The position numbers were made by a program, and so were the translations under genes. Shown in pieces: positions 30,721 through 40,498 of a stretch of DNA of 64,000 nucleotides; within the stretch, counting starts at the first letter, position 1; every line of letters starts with the position of its first letter. The notes under the pieces are model-generated. The model was not told the DNA's origin, searched no databases, and saw nothing but the letters and a program-made list of their open reading frames with translations. The DNA lies in contig NZ_BAXR01000012.1 in assembly GCF_001310635.1 (NCBI RefSeq), forward strand, positions 16,154 through 80,153. The letters are read 5' to 3'. The DNA comes from Bacillus sp. JCM 19034. GTDB taxonomy: Bacteria > Bacillota > Bacilli > Bacillales > Bacillaceae_D.

Positions 30721-30734
30721 ATTAAGCGCTTACA
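30721..30734 (-). promoter_or_regulatory. cre-like CcpA site upstream of the lyase
   Basis: Minus-strand TGTAAGCGCTTAAT matches the CcpA cre pattern TGWAANCGNTNWCA except at the last two bases. It is about 144 bases upstream of the lyase start, next to a possible TTGAGG-16-TGTTAT promoter. Confidence 0.5.
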
Positions 30735-31650
30735 AAAAATAACTGGAATCAACATTTGACCCTTTTCTGTTCATTTGCTGGAAAACCAAAGCTGTTTCCC
30801 GAAACGGGTACATCGTTAGCAAAAATTCAATGCATGTACAACACAGTTAGAAAAAACGTTTGGTTTAATTAATTGGAACTTGAAACTGTACTAAAAAATA
30901 GGAATTTCCATAGAAGTTGAAGTCGTATAAAAGACCAGCAAAATCTAGTTGTAAATCGTATAATTTAATGAAACCGCATTCATTTTCTTTTGCATCTATC
31001 TATTTATAAAATTCACCTCCTCCTTCTCCGTTTATTTTGGATTATGGAATTCTTACGAGGTTATTTATAATAATAATCAAGTTAAACCCTTCAGTAAATT
31101 GAAAATATTGATAATCTCCCTTATTTTTGATAATCCAAAACCTCTTATCAACCATTCAAGGCCATTTTTAAAGGAAATAATCAAAATTAAAGGTTCTATG
31201 AAAAAGATTAATTGAACAATTAGAACGTCTATTAAAGGCATATTCAATGTTTAAAAAGAAAGCTACCTTTGTCGGGAATATAACCTTAAACAGTTACATC
31301 ACAATTTAACTTCCATCTACCAAATCTAATATTCCATCGGTTGGAAGCACTAATGTTCCTCTATAATCTTTAGAATCAATTACAATAGTTTGAATCAATA
31401 ACCAACAAGCAGTCAATTGGCAAATTTCCTCGCACAATACACTCTGCAATCCAAGTAAAAAACCACCCAATGTCTCTGCTCAAAAACTTGTGCCAACTCA
31501 ACCGATACCTTTCTAAAAAATTCGTTTTTGTACCATATTAGTGATTTACCTTTGCGAATATCTAACATATCATTTTGTCCCCTGTGCAGTTTCATCTTAA
31601 AATATTTTTTCATTTCAGCTGAATATCTCGTTGATTATCCTTTATCTTAA
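30735..31650. other. long AT-rich intergenic region
   Basis: About 900 bases without a convincing gene. A 66-codon frame at 31413-31613 on the minus strand lacks a recognisable family and a good ribosome site; it could be a gene relic. No tRNA or riboswitch is seen. Confidence 0.5.
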
Positions 31651-31657
31651 ATAGAAA

Positions 31658-31692
31658 AACTCCCGCAAGTCCTAAAACCCACGGAGAGTAAT
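31658..31692 (-). terminator. terminator of ykpA
   Basis: Minus-strand stem ACTCTCCG/CGGGAGT with a long loop, followed by TTTTTC, about 70 bases after the ykpA stop. Confidence 0.6.
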
Positions 31693-31761
31693 CATCGGCT
31701 CTCCTTTTTACTATTCATATGGATAGTCAGAAATGGCGACTCCTAATCGGATCGTTCAAGT

Positions 31762-33318
31762 TTAGATGGTTTTGGTTGTCCATGATTCTACGTCCCAAAT
31801 ATCTGTTACTACGTCTTGGTAAAAATCAGGTTCATGAGAGATAAGGACAATACTTCCCTTATACGATTTCAAAGCTCGTTTTAGCTCAGCTTTTGCATCT
31901 TTATCCAAATGGTTGGTTGGCTCATCAAAAACAAGGATATTGCTTTCTTCGTTAAGGAGCTTACATAACCGGACTTTCGCTTGCTCTCCACCACTTAATA
32001 CGGATATTTTACTTTCAATATGTTTTCTAGTTAACCCACATCTCGCAAGAGCAGCGCGTACCTGTCCTTGGCTTAACTGAGGAAACGTATTCGATATTTC
32101 TTCGATGCACGTGTTTTGATTTTCCGTTTTCACTTCTTGTTCAAAATACCCAATATACTGATGTTCACCGCGTTCAAGTGAACCAGAAAGAGATTTTATT
32201 TCTCCGAGCATGCTACGAAGGAGTGTAGTCTTACCAATCCCATTCGCTCCAACTAATGCCACTTTTTGTCCACGCTCTATATAAAGATTTAACGGCTTTG
32301 ATAGTGGCTCATCGTACCCAATGACAAATTCTTTCGTCTCAACAATTAATTTACCTGAGGTTCTTGCTTCTTTAAAGTTGAAATCAGGTTTTGGTCGTTC
32401 CTGTGCTATTTCAATAACATCCATTTTATCGAGTTTTTTCTGTCTCGACATGGCAAGGCTGCTGGTAGATGCCCTTGCCTTATTACGGGCTACAAAATCT
32501 TTTAAACTAGCAATTTCTGATTGTTGTCTCTTAAAGGCAGCTTCAACTTGTATTTTTTTAGCTTCATAGGCAATAAGGAAATGGTTGTAATCACCCACGT
32601 AGCGATTTAATTTCTGATTTTCTAAATGGTAGATCACATTTGCAACGCTATTAAGAAATGGAATATCATGAGAAATTAATAAAAAAGCATTATCGTATTC
32701 TTGCAGGTATTGACTTAACCACTGAATGTGTTGTTCGTCTAAATAGTTTGTAGGCTCATCTAAAAGAAGAATATCTGGTTTCTCAAGTAAAAGCTTGGCT
32801 AATAAAACCTTCGTTCGTTGCCCACCGCTTAAATCATGAACATCTTTTTCTAATCCTATACCATCAATTCCAAGACCACGTGCCACTTCTTCTACCTTAG
32901 AATCAATAATATAGAAATCATTATTTGTTAATATGTCTTGTAATGTACCAACTTCCTCTAACAACTTTTCCATTTCTTCAGGTGTAACGTCTGAAATCTT
33001 TTCATAAATGGTATTAATATTCGTTTCAACGTCAAAGAGATATTGAAAAGCCGTTTTTAATACGTCACGGATTGACATTCCCTTTTGTAAAACCGTATGT
33101 TGATCAAGATAACCGACTCGTTTATGCTTTGACCACTCTATTTTTCCATCGTCAGGCTGAAGTTGCCCTGTAATGATATTCATAAACGTCGATTTACCTT
33201 CGCCGTTTGCCCCAATTAAAGCTATATGTTCACCTTTTAACAAGCGGAAGGAAACATTATCAAAGATCGTACGATCGCCAAATCCGTGGTTTAGGTCTGT
33301 AACCGTTAATACACTCAT
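31762..33318 (-). CDS. ykpA: ABC-F family ATPase YkpA
   Basis: A 518-residue soluble protein with two ABC domains: Walker A GANGEGKST and GANGIGKTT, signatures LSGGQRTK and LSGGEQAK, Walker B ILLLDEPTNYLD and ILVFDEPTNHLD. A P-site linker of charged helices separates them (KDFVARNKARASTSSLAMSRQKK). It has no membrane segments, so it is an ABC-F factor acting on the ribosome, not a transporter. The sequence is very close to the B. subtilis YkpA I know (start MSVLTVTDLNHGFG, end WTTK). It stands alone with its own terminator. Confidence 0.93.
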   Translation of the reverse strand: MSVLTVTDLNHGFGDRTIFDNVSFRLLKGEHIALIGANGEGKSTFMNIITGQLQPDDGKIEWSKHKRVGYLDQHTVLQKGMSIRDVLKTAFQYLFDVETNINTIYEKISDVTPEEMEKLLEEVGTLQDILTNNDFYIIDSKVEEVARGLGIDGIGLEKDVHDLSGGQRTKVLLAKLLLEKPDILLLDEPTNYLDEQHIQWLSQYLQEYDNAFLLISHDIPFLNSVANVIYHLENQKLNRYVGDYNHFLIAYEAKKIQVEAAFKRQQSEIASLKDFVARNKARASTSSLAMSRQKKLDKMDVIEIAQERPKPDFNFKEARTSGKLIVETKEFVIGYDEPLSKPLNLYIERGQKVALVGANGIGKTTLLRSMLGEIKSLSGSLERGEHQYIGYFEQEVKTENQNTCIEEISNTFPQLSQGQVRAALARCGLTRKHIESKISVLSGGEQAKVRLCKLLNEESNILVFDEPTNHLDKDAKAELKRALKSYKGSIVLISHEPDFYQDVVTDIWDVESWTTKTI

Positions 33319-33686
33319 ATATTTAACCTCATTTAAATTTCATTTTATTTTGTTTTGTTTCGTTTAGTTTAGGAATATTATAAAATCGTTCATCTGATTG
33401 TTATAGTCCAATATTGAACTATAACACAGAAAATGGAATAGTTGAATGGAGTAAATTTGGAAACAAAGGGATGGTTCTCTTGTTTTCCCCACCCAATGCT
33501 TCTTGATTACAGAGAAATGCAGCATTAGGATCATTTCTTCCACTACATGAATGCCTTATTGTTGAACTCCCCCGCCTTAAAGGATATTTTTCATAAAAGC
33601 TATATTTATCCCTTCTATTTTCCTTCTTCATTCCTGTATTTTTAACTGTATAATAATCTTGTTAAATCCTTTAAAGGAGAATTTAT

Positions 33687-33935
33687 ATGAATCAGAAAGA
33701 ATTGGAAGAAAAAATAATTGAAAACTACCAAGGTCAAGAAAAGATCATGATCGACGATCCAATACCACTCACACTCTTGTAGTAGTTTCAGACCACTTTA
33801 ATCTAAAAAATGTTTACGAAGATAAACGGGTAAATAATATCCTGTATTATACAGGTATAGGCTAAATTGGAGTTCGGGTTTTAGAATGGAATCAAAACAA
33901 GACACTCCCACTAATAATAGTTGGGAGCTCCTATA
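33687..33935 (+). pseudogene. relic of an HNH/PvuRts1I-like endonuclease, fused to an unrelated 5' fragment
   Basis: ATG 33687 with AAAGGAG upstream opens a 31-codon frame (MNQKELEEKIIENYQGQEK) that soon stops. Overlapping it in another frame from about 33758 is SNTTHTLVVVSDHFNL followed by VYEDKRVNNILYYTGIG, a stop, then VLEWNQNKTL. This matches the pattern of the N-terminal domain of modified-base-binding or HNH restriction endonucleases (LVLVSDHT, LYEDRW, LHYTGMG, NKTLAES). Stops and the missing nuclease domain show a true relic. It lies in the interval downstream of groEL, where mobile and restriction genes insert in other bacilli. Confidence 0.55.
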
Positions 33936-34052
33936 ACAATCCCAGAGGAGGTATTGGCAGAAACATATAATAAAAAGGAAAAGCAGGCAAATAAACTCTA
34001 CGGCAATGAACTAAAAAAACGGGCTAAATTAGCATCCAAAAGCACTAGGGAC

Positions 34053-34411
34053 CTAAAAAACAATTTGCTCGTCAGTGAAAACATAAATCTTCACATCTTC
34101 TTTTTGCCGCTTTACTTTGTGAGTAGGATTGCTTTTAATGACTTCACACTCAATCATATAATTTAATAATGCACGTATTCTCATGAGTTTCGTGTTAATC
34201 GTTCCTTCCTTATTTCCCTTTCCCCTGACACCCACAAAGGTTATTGCTTAATGTGGCTGTACTTCATATCTTCTACGTTTACTACTTCGTTCTCGATGTA
34301 ATAACTCACAAATTCACCAAGCATCGTTTGATAATTTCTTATATTGACCTCAGTCGTGTTTTTAAAACGCCTGTCGTCTAAGAAATCTCGATATGTAAAT
34401 TTCAACAACAA
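34053..34411 (-). pseudogene. degraded tyrosine recombinase (phage integrase) N-terminal part
   Basis: Minus-strand frame from TTG 34405-34411: LKFTYRDFLDDRRFKNTT, then NIRNYQTMLGEFVSYYIENE, MKYSHIKQ, stop; after a shift, KGNKEGTINTKLMRIRALLNYMIE and VKRQKEDVKIYVFTDEQI, stop. This is the SAM-like core-binding domain of tyrosine recombinases. The catalytic domain with R-H-R-Y is absent, so the gene is dead. Its apparent ribosome site (AAGGAGGT) is part of the groEL terminator stem, meaning the element inserted exactly behind groEL. Confidence 0.7.
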
Positions 34412-34444
34412 AAAGACTACCTCCTTAAAATTAGGAAGTAGTCA
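34412..34444 (-). terminator. groESL terminator
   Basis: Minus-strand stem GACTACTTCC/GGAGGTAGTC (one mismatch), loop TAATTTTAA, followed by TTTTTG, about 90 bases after the groEL stop. A second hairpin, GAAAAATAG/CTATTTTTC, lies at 34493-34515. Confidence 0.8.
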
Positions 34445-34534
34445 TACTTTAGAAATAAATCATTTTCGTGACTAGTTCTCAGAATGGGCGAAAAATAGCT
34501 TTAACTATTTTTCAGATGCTTGGCTTAAAAGCCT

Positions 34535-36183
<1,649 letters not shown>

Positions 36184-36212
36184 CTAATTTTTTTATATGT
36201 AGTTCTTGTTTC

Positions 36213-36497
36213 TTAACCGATGATAGCAAGAACGTCACTTTCTCTTAAGATAAGGTATTCTTTACCTTCATATTTCACTTCTGTTCCAGCATATTTTGAG
36301 AAGATAATGGAATCTCCTGTACTTACTTCAAGATCAATACGCTCACCGTTGTCTGTTACACGCCCAGTTCCAACAGCCACGACCTTTCCTTCTTGAGGCT
36401 TTTCCTTTGCAGAATCGGGAAGTACAATCCCACTCGCCGTTTTTTCCTCAGATTCAACTATTTCAATTACAATACGATCACCTAATGGTTTTAACAA
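36213..36497 (-). CDS. groES: GroES co-chaperonin
   Basis: A 94-residue lid of the GroEL chamber, with the mobile loop [20 protein letters not shown]. The start is TTG 36497 ([12 protein letters not shown], read as Met). GTG 36506 is closer to the AAGGAGGG site, indeed adjacent to it, and therefore too close. First gene of the groESL operon. Confidence 0.96.
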   Translation of the reverse strand: MLKPLGDRIVIEIVESEEKTASGIVLPDSAKEKPQEGKVVAVGTGRVTDNGERIDLEVSTGDSIIFSKYAGTEVKYEGKEYLILRESDVLAIIG

Positions 36498-36533
36498 GGA
36501 AAACACCCTCCTTCAAAATGTATATATTTTTTA

Positions 36534-36560
36534 TTAGCACTCAACGTCACCGAGTGCTAA
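36534..36560 (-). promoter_or_regulatory. CIRCE element (HrcA operator)
   Basis: Perfect TTAGCACTC-N9-GAGTGCTAA. It sits between the groES promoter and start codon and is the binding site of the heat-shock repressor HrcA. Confidence 0.97.
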
Positions 36561-36564
36561 CACA

Positions 36565-36601
36565 ATTATTATAATAATCATATCTACTCTATTTTGCAAG
36601 T
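36565..36601 (-). promoter_or_regulatory. sigma-A promoter of groESL
   Basis: Minus-strand TTGCAA, a 17-base spacer and TATTAT (overlapping TATAAT), directly upstream of CIRCE, so that HrcA binding would block transcription near the start site. Confidence 0.7.
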
Positions 36602-36822
36602 ATTTCACCAAAAAAAATTTCGTCAATTTCACCTAAAGTTTTCCTATTATAGTCATATGTATGTACAACATCATTATCATTCCCTAGCTTATCTATGAAT
36701 ATTCTCTTAATAGATAATTCGCCATATTTTCAAATCTTCCTTGTACATACTTTTTACTTTGATATGATACAATATTAAAAGTTGCATTTTCGGCGAAACT
36801 TCAGAAAAAGGAGCTTAGCACA

Positions 36823-37557
36823 TTGAATATACGTTATTGGTGGATAATTATTACATTTTTATTGATTCAATTCTCATTCCTACCTGGATTCTTTATTTTA
36901 CGAAATTTTAATATCGATCCAAATCAGATCTTCGGCATGTGGAATGTCATTGCTTTTTCAATTGGGTTTATTGTGATGCTTCTCTTATTAAGAAAAGACA
37001 TGCAAGAGAGACATTCCGTTAGTAATCGCTCATCTCGGGGTGACGCAATTATTTGGTCGTTAATCGGTATTTTTATGGCATTTGGTTCGCAATATGCTGC
37101 TGCCTTTATTCAAATGACGATCTTCGGGTTTGAACCAGGCTCTGAGAATACGGAAATGATTGTTGAATATGCAAAAGCCTTTCCGTTGTTTATTATCGTT
37201 GTTGCAGTACTTGGCCCTATCATAGAAGAAATTGTTTTCCGTCTTGTTATTTTTGGGTCACTATATAAACGTTTTAACTTTTGGATTGCAGGTCTTTTAA
37301 GTTCTCTTATATTCGCTGCTCTACATAACGATTTTGAGAATTTATTAGTCTACACAGCGATGGGACTTACTTTTGCCTTCCTCTATGTTAAAACAAAACG
37401 AATTATTGTCCCAATTATTGCCCATGTGGCCATTAACCTTTTTGTTGCTCTCGTTAATGTTGTATTTGCAGAACAAATTAATGACATGCTAGAAGAAATA
37501 GAACAACAACAAGAAGTTCAACAACAAGTATTACAATTTATTGGAGGATTATTATGA
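36823..37557 (+). CDS. ydiL: CPBP-family intramembrane protease (YdiL)
   Basis: A 244-residue membrane protein with about seven segments. The Abi/CPBP motifs are EEIVFR (glutamates and arginine of the active site), FAALHND and the final IIAHVAINLF. Family members cleave prenylated or other membrane proteins. TTG 36823 is used, with AAAAAGGAG upstream. Divergent from groES, as in B. subtilis. The stop overlaps the next gene by four bases (ATGA). Confidence 0.9.
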   Translation: MNIRYWWIIITFLLIQFSFLPGFFILRNFNIDPNQIFGMWNVIAFSIGFIVMLLLLRKDMQERHSVSNRSSRGDAIIWSLIGIFMAFGSQYAAAFIQMTIFGFEPGSENTEMIVEYAKAFPLFIIVVAVLGPIIEEIVFRLVIFGSLYKRFNFWIAGLLSSLIFAALHNDFENLLVYTAMGLTFAFLYVKTKRIIVPIIAHVAINLFVALVNVVFAEQINDMLEEIEQQQEVQQQVLQFIGGLL

Positions 37558-37768
37558 GAGCTTCACCTATTACAATGGCTATCGTTTATTTTGTCATTGG
37601 TGTTTTACTCGTTTTCTTTGCTATTCAACATGTGAATGCTGCCGGCTGGAACTTCTGGGCCTACTTAATAGTCGCTTTGCCACAATTGAATTTATGATTG
37701 CCTTTCGCTTCTATCGTTTACGAAAAGTAATCAAAAAAATCCAAGACCAAAACAAGAAGGATAAGTAA
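37554..37768 (+). CDS. ydiK: YdiK-like small membrane protein, DUF4305 (one frameshift)
   Basis: Small protein of about 71 residues with two membrane segments. The reading MRASPITMAIVYFVIGVLLV breaks at the T run 37676-37678. One added T changes VALPQLNL to VAFATIEFMIAFRFYRL and continues to KKIQDQNKKDK. It has the DUF4305 pattern and the same place next to ydiL as in B. subtilis. ATG 37554 overlaps the ydiL stop. Function unknown. The truncation is likely a sequencing indel. Confidence 0.8.
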
Positions 37769-37831
37769 GAAAAAACATTATACATTTTTCCGACAAACTT
37801 GTACGCTGATCCTTTCTGTACAAAGAATTAT

Positions 37832-37870
37832 GCCCTTAAAGGAAATTCTTCTCCTTTAAGGGCTCTTTTA
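37832..37870. terminator. bidirectional terminator between ydiK and the doxX gene
   Basis: Perfect 12-bp stem GCCCTTAAAGGA (37832-37843) with TCCTTTAAGGGC (37852-37863), followed by TCTTTTA. It serves convergent genes. Confidence 0.85.
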
Positions 37871-37891
37871 CATTTTATTACACTAACTCTT

Positions 37892-38425
37892 TTACTTTCC
37901 TAAAGCTTCATTGAAAGCTTGGTTTTCATGTAGGAGGTTTTTCTTAGGGAATTTAATTAAATTCCTTAAATAAGGTAACACCCAGCGGTCGCCCCCATAT
38001 CGGCCTGCGTTCGCCCCTGCAGCCATTATAAACATTGCCACGATAATCATTAACGGGTTAGTAGAAACAGTTCCAGCGAACAAGAAAGACATATTCATGA
38101 CAACACCGAAGAAAGCGGCTGCTGAAGTTAGAACTCCTAAAATTAATCCTAACCCAACTAGCACCTCACCCCAAGCGACAACAACACTAAATACATCTGC
38201 GTTCGGTATTGCAAAGTTCTCTAAGAAGGCAACATAAGCTGGATAGATCACTTCTTCCCCTTTCATAACAGGGTTAGCAACTGAACCTTGTAGAAAACCT
38301 CCTGCGTTGAACTCACCAATTACTTTTCCCCATCCAGAGCTTAACCAAGCCCATCCTAAATATAATCGCAAAAACACCATAATGATAGCAGCTACTTTAC
38401 TTTCTCTTAAAAATTGTCCAAACAT
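37892..38425 (-). CDS. DoxX-family membrane protein
   Basis: A 177-residue protein with four membrane segments and the DoxX pattern (FLRLYLGWAWLSSGWGKV; AWGEVLVGLGLILG; MNMSFLFAGTVSTNP; AGRYGGDRWVLP). Relatives include the quinol oxidase subunit DoxD and thiol/quinone redox proteins, and a link to respiration is plausible. ATG 38425 has an AAGGAGGAAT site. The promoter region carries a near-perfect Rex box, so expression should rise when NADH accumulates (oxygen limitation). Monocistronic. Confidence 0.85.
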   Translation of the reverse strand: MFGQFLRESKVAAIIMVFLRLYLGWAWLSSGWGKVIGEFNAGGFLQGSVANPVMKGEEVIYPAYVAFLENFAIPNADVFSVVVAWGEVLVGLGLILGVLTSAAAFFGVVMNMSFLFAGTVSTNPLMIIVAMFIMAAGANAGRYGGDRWVLPYLRNLIKFPKKNLLHENQAFNEALGK

Positions 38426-38466
38426 TTTTCATTCCTCCTTAATTATGCTCATTGTTTCACAAGTGA

Positions 38467-38484
38467 TTGTGAATTATTTCACAA
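38467..38484. promoter_or_regulatory. Rex operator upstream of the doxX gene
   Basis: TTGTGAATTATTTCACAA matches the Rex consensus TTGTGAAATATTTCACAA at 17 of 18 positions. It lies about 42 bases before the start codon, downstream of the likely -10 region, as for a repressor. Confidence 0.8.
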
Positions 38485-38552
38485 TCTCTTTACAGTTATA
38501 GTATAAGCTGTTGAGTAAGATTTTGCTATATAAAATAACGATTGTTCAAACT

Positions 38553-38570
38553 TTGTTCAATATTTCACAA
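38553..38570. promoter_or_regulatory. second, weaker Rex-like site of the doxX gene
   Basis: TTGTTCAATATTTCACAA matches the Rex consensus at 16 of 18 positions, about 85 bases upstream of the first site. Confidence 0.5.
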
Positions 38571-38650
38571 ACTTTAACGTATCCTACCTTCTTATGAGGA
38601 TAAAGGCAGAAAAGAAGCTTAGATTCAGTCCAAGCTTCTCCTTAATCAAG

Positions 38651-39398
38651 TTACTTATTCTCTTGTTCTCTTTCCTGCTCTGCCTTTAATACTTTACGAT
38701 AAGTGATTTTCGAAACCCATATACTAAATTCATATAAAAGCAAAAGTGGTAATGTGACCATTAAATGTGATAATAATTCGGGTGGTGTAATAAAGCCGGC
38801 AACAACGAGTAACAGGAAATAAGCAAATTTCCGTACTTGCTTTAAAAAATCTGGTGTTAACAAACCGAGACGTGTAAAGAACATTACGACAACAGGCAGC
38901 TGGAATAGTATCCCAAATGGTAATGTTACTTGAAATAAAAATGAAAAATACTCATTAATACCATACTGCTCCGTAATCCCTAATCTTTCTGAGAGATTAC
39001 TCATAAACTGGACTAAGAAAGGAAATAAAACGAAATAAGCAAACGAAATCCCTGTTAAAAGCAATAGAAAAGCAAATGGAATGTAAGCTAGCGTTGCTTT
39101 TTGCTCATTTTCATGTAATCCACTTAACAAACGCCCAAAGCTGGTACAAGATAACCGGAAAAGTTAAGATAAGCGCAGTAGCGAACGCAAACGTCATAAA
39201 GATCCGAATTGGATCAGTCATTTTAAAGGCATTCATCGGCAAATCCTGTGCAGTTGGCGTACTTTGTAAATACGTAATTAACGGAGTAGCTAAAAAGAAG
39301 CCGGCAATAAGAGCGATTATGAAGATGACGAGTGTAATGATAATTCTCCGTCTCAACTCCACAATATGATCCATTACCGACATGTCTCTTTGATTCAT
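38651..39398 (-). CDS. tatC: TatC twin-arginine translocase receptor (one frameshift)
   Basis: Six-segment membrane protein that binds twin-arginine signal peptides. The N-terminal part (MSVMDHIVELRRRIIITLVIF, conserved HxxELR; FPVILYQLWAFV) breaks at about 39126 and continues in the next frame as SGLHENEQKATLAYIPFAF to the stop at 38651 (PLLLLYEFSIW). Together they make a normal TatC of about 248 residues. tatA lies immediately upstream, forming a minimal TatA-TatC pair like TatAy-TatCy of B. subtilis. The break is probably a sequencing indel. Confidence 0.93.
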
Positions 39399-39420
39399 CT
39401 ATATACCCTTCCTACTAGGC

Positions 39421-39594
39421 TTAGTCATTTTTTTTCTTATTATCATCTTCATCAGCAAGTCCCTTTGTCGCATTCTTAAACTCACGCAACGTATTTCCTG
39501 CTGCTTTTCCAAGCTCAGGTAACTTCTTCGGGCCAAAGATGAGCAAAGCGACTATCGCAATTAATACAATACTACCTGCACCTAATCCTCCCAT
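39421..39594 (-). CDS. tatA: TatA pore subunit
   Basis: A 57-residue protein: MGGLGAGSIVLIAIVALLIF membrane segment, the FGPKKLPELGKAAG hinge and amphipathic helix, and a charged tail (DEDDNKKKND). This is the canonical TatA/TatE layout. ATG 39594 has the strong site AAGGAGGTG. It precedes tatC by 22 bases and follows rex on the same strand. Confidence 0.94.
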   Translation of the reverse strand: MGGLGAGSIVLIAIVALLIFGPKKLPELGKAAGNTLREFKNATKGLADEDDNKKKND

Positions 39595-39618
39595 AGGTAC
39601 ACCTCCTTGTCCATCCCA

Positions 39619-40254
39619 TTATACAGGATAATGTTTTAAAAAATAAACCAATGCTTGTAATTCAACAGAAAGATCAATATGGTGCACGCGAACAGAACTT
39701 GGTACATCTAAACGTGCTGGTGTAAAGTTTAATATTCCCTGTATACCAATTTCAACTAACTGATCCGCCATTTTCTGTGCAACTGAAACTGGAACAGTCA
39801 AAATCGCGACAGAAATTTCGTTTGGATCAATGTTTTTCATTTCGTCAAGGTGGCGTATCGTTACACCGCCCACCTCAGTACCAATTTTTGAAGCGTCCAC
39901 ATCAAATGCCGTGACAATTTGTGTATTATTATTTTTAGAGAAATTATAATGTAAAAAAGCCGTACCTAAATTACCGACCCCAACTAACATAACCTTTGTT
40001 ACCTCATCTTGATCTAGCGTCTTTCGGAAAAAGGACAGCAAGTAATTGACATTATAGCCATATCCCTTCTTACCAAGTGCACCAAAATAAGAAAAATCTC
40101 GACGAATCGTCGCAGAATCTACTTTCACAGCCTCACTTAATTCCGTTGACGAAACACGTTGTTTGCCTGATGATTGCAAATTTTCAAGAAAGCGGTAGTA
40201 AAGCGGGAGACGTTTTGCTGTTGCTTGCGGAATTTTTGTATGATCCGAATTCAT
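39619..40254 (-). CDS. rex: Rex redox-sensing repressor
   Basis: A 211-residue repressor from ATG 40254, with AAAGGGAGG upstream. The N-terminal winged helix ([26 protein letters not shown]) binds TTGTGA-type boxes. The C-terminal Rossmann domain ([18 protein letters not shown]) binds NADH or NAD+, and rising NADH releases it from DNA. A Rex-like box lies in its own promoter. Neighbours tatA, tatC and ydiF match the B. subtilis ydi region. Confidence 0.95.
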   Translation of the reverse strand: MNSDHTKIPQATAKRLPLYYRFLENLQSSGKQRVSSTELSEAVKVDSATIRRDFSYFGALGKKGYGYNVNYLLSFFRKTLDQDEVTKVMLVGVGNLGTAFLHYNFSKNNNTQIVTAFDVDASKIGTEVGGVTIRHLDEMKNIDPNEISVAILTVPVSVAQKMADQLVEIGIQGILNFTPARLDVPSSVRVHHIDLSVELQALVYFLKHYPV

Positions 40255-40294
40255 TTCAAGCCTCCCTTTCATCATTCAAATTGTTACTTTGTTA

Positions 40295-40312
40295 TTGTAC
40301 ACTATTTCACAA
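40295..40312. promoter_or_regulatory. Rex-like operator in the rex promoter
   Basis: TTGTACACTATTTCACAA matches the Rex consensus at 15 of 18 positions, 41 bases before the rex start. Auto-regulation is likely. Confidence 0.6.
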
Positions 40313-40498
40313 TTGCTTGTCATTCGTTTGCAGCGTTGTTCAATAAGTTGTTGAAAGATTCATTCTACGTTACACTTATAATTGAAGCAATAAATCGTGT
40401 TCCTGCAAGATTTTAACCCTAAATAAAATGAAGCATGTGAACACATTCCTTATTAGATAAAAAGCTAATTATGATAGATGAGAGTAGGAATAGTTCAA

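Noticed and set aside
31413..31613. 66-codon minus-strand ORF between the lyase and ykpA
   Set aside because: No family pattern, poor start context, and it lies in a long AT-rich gap. Possibly a relic; not called as a gene.
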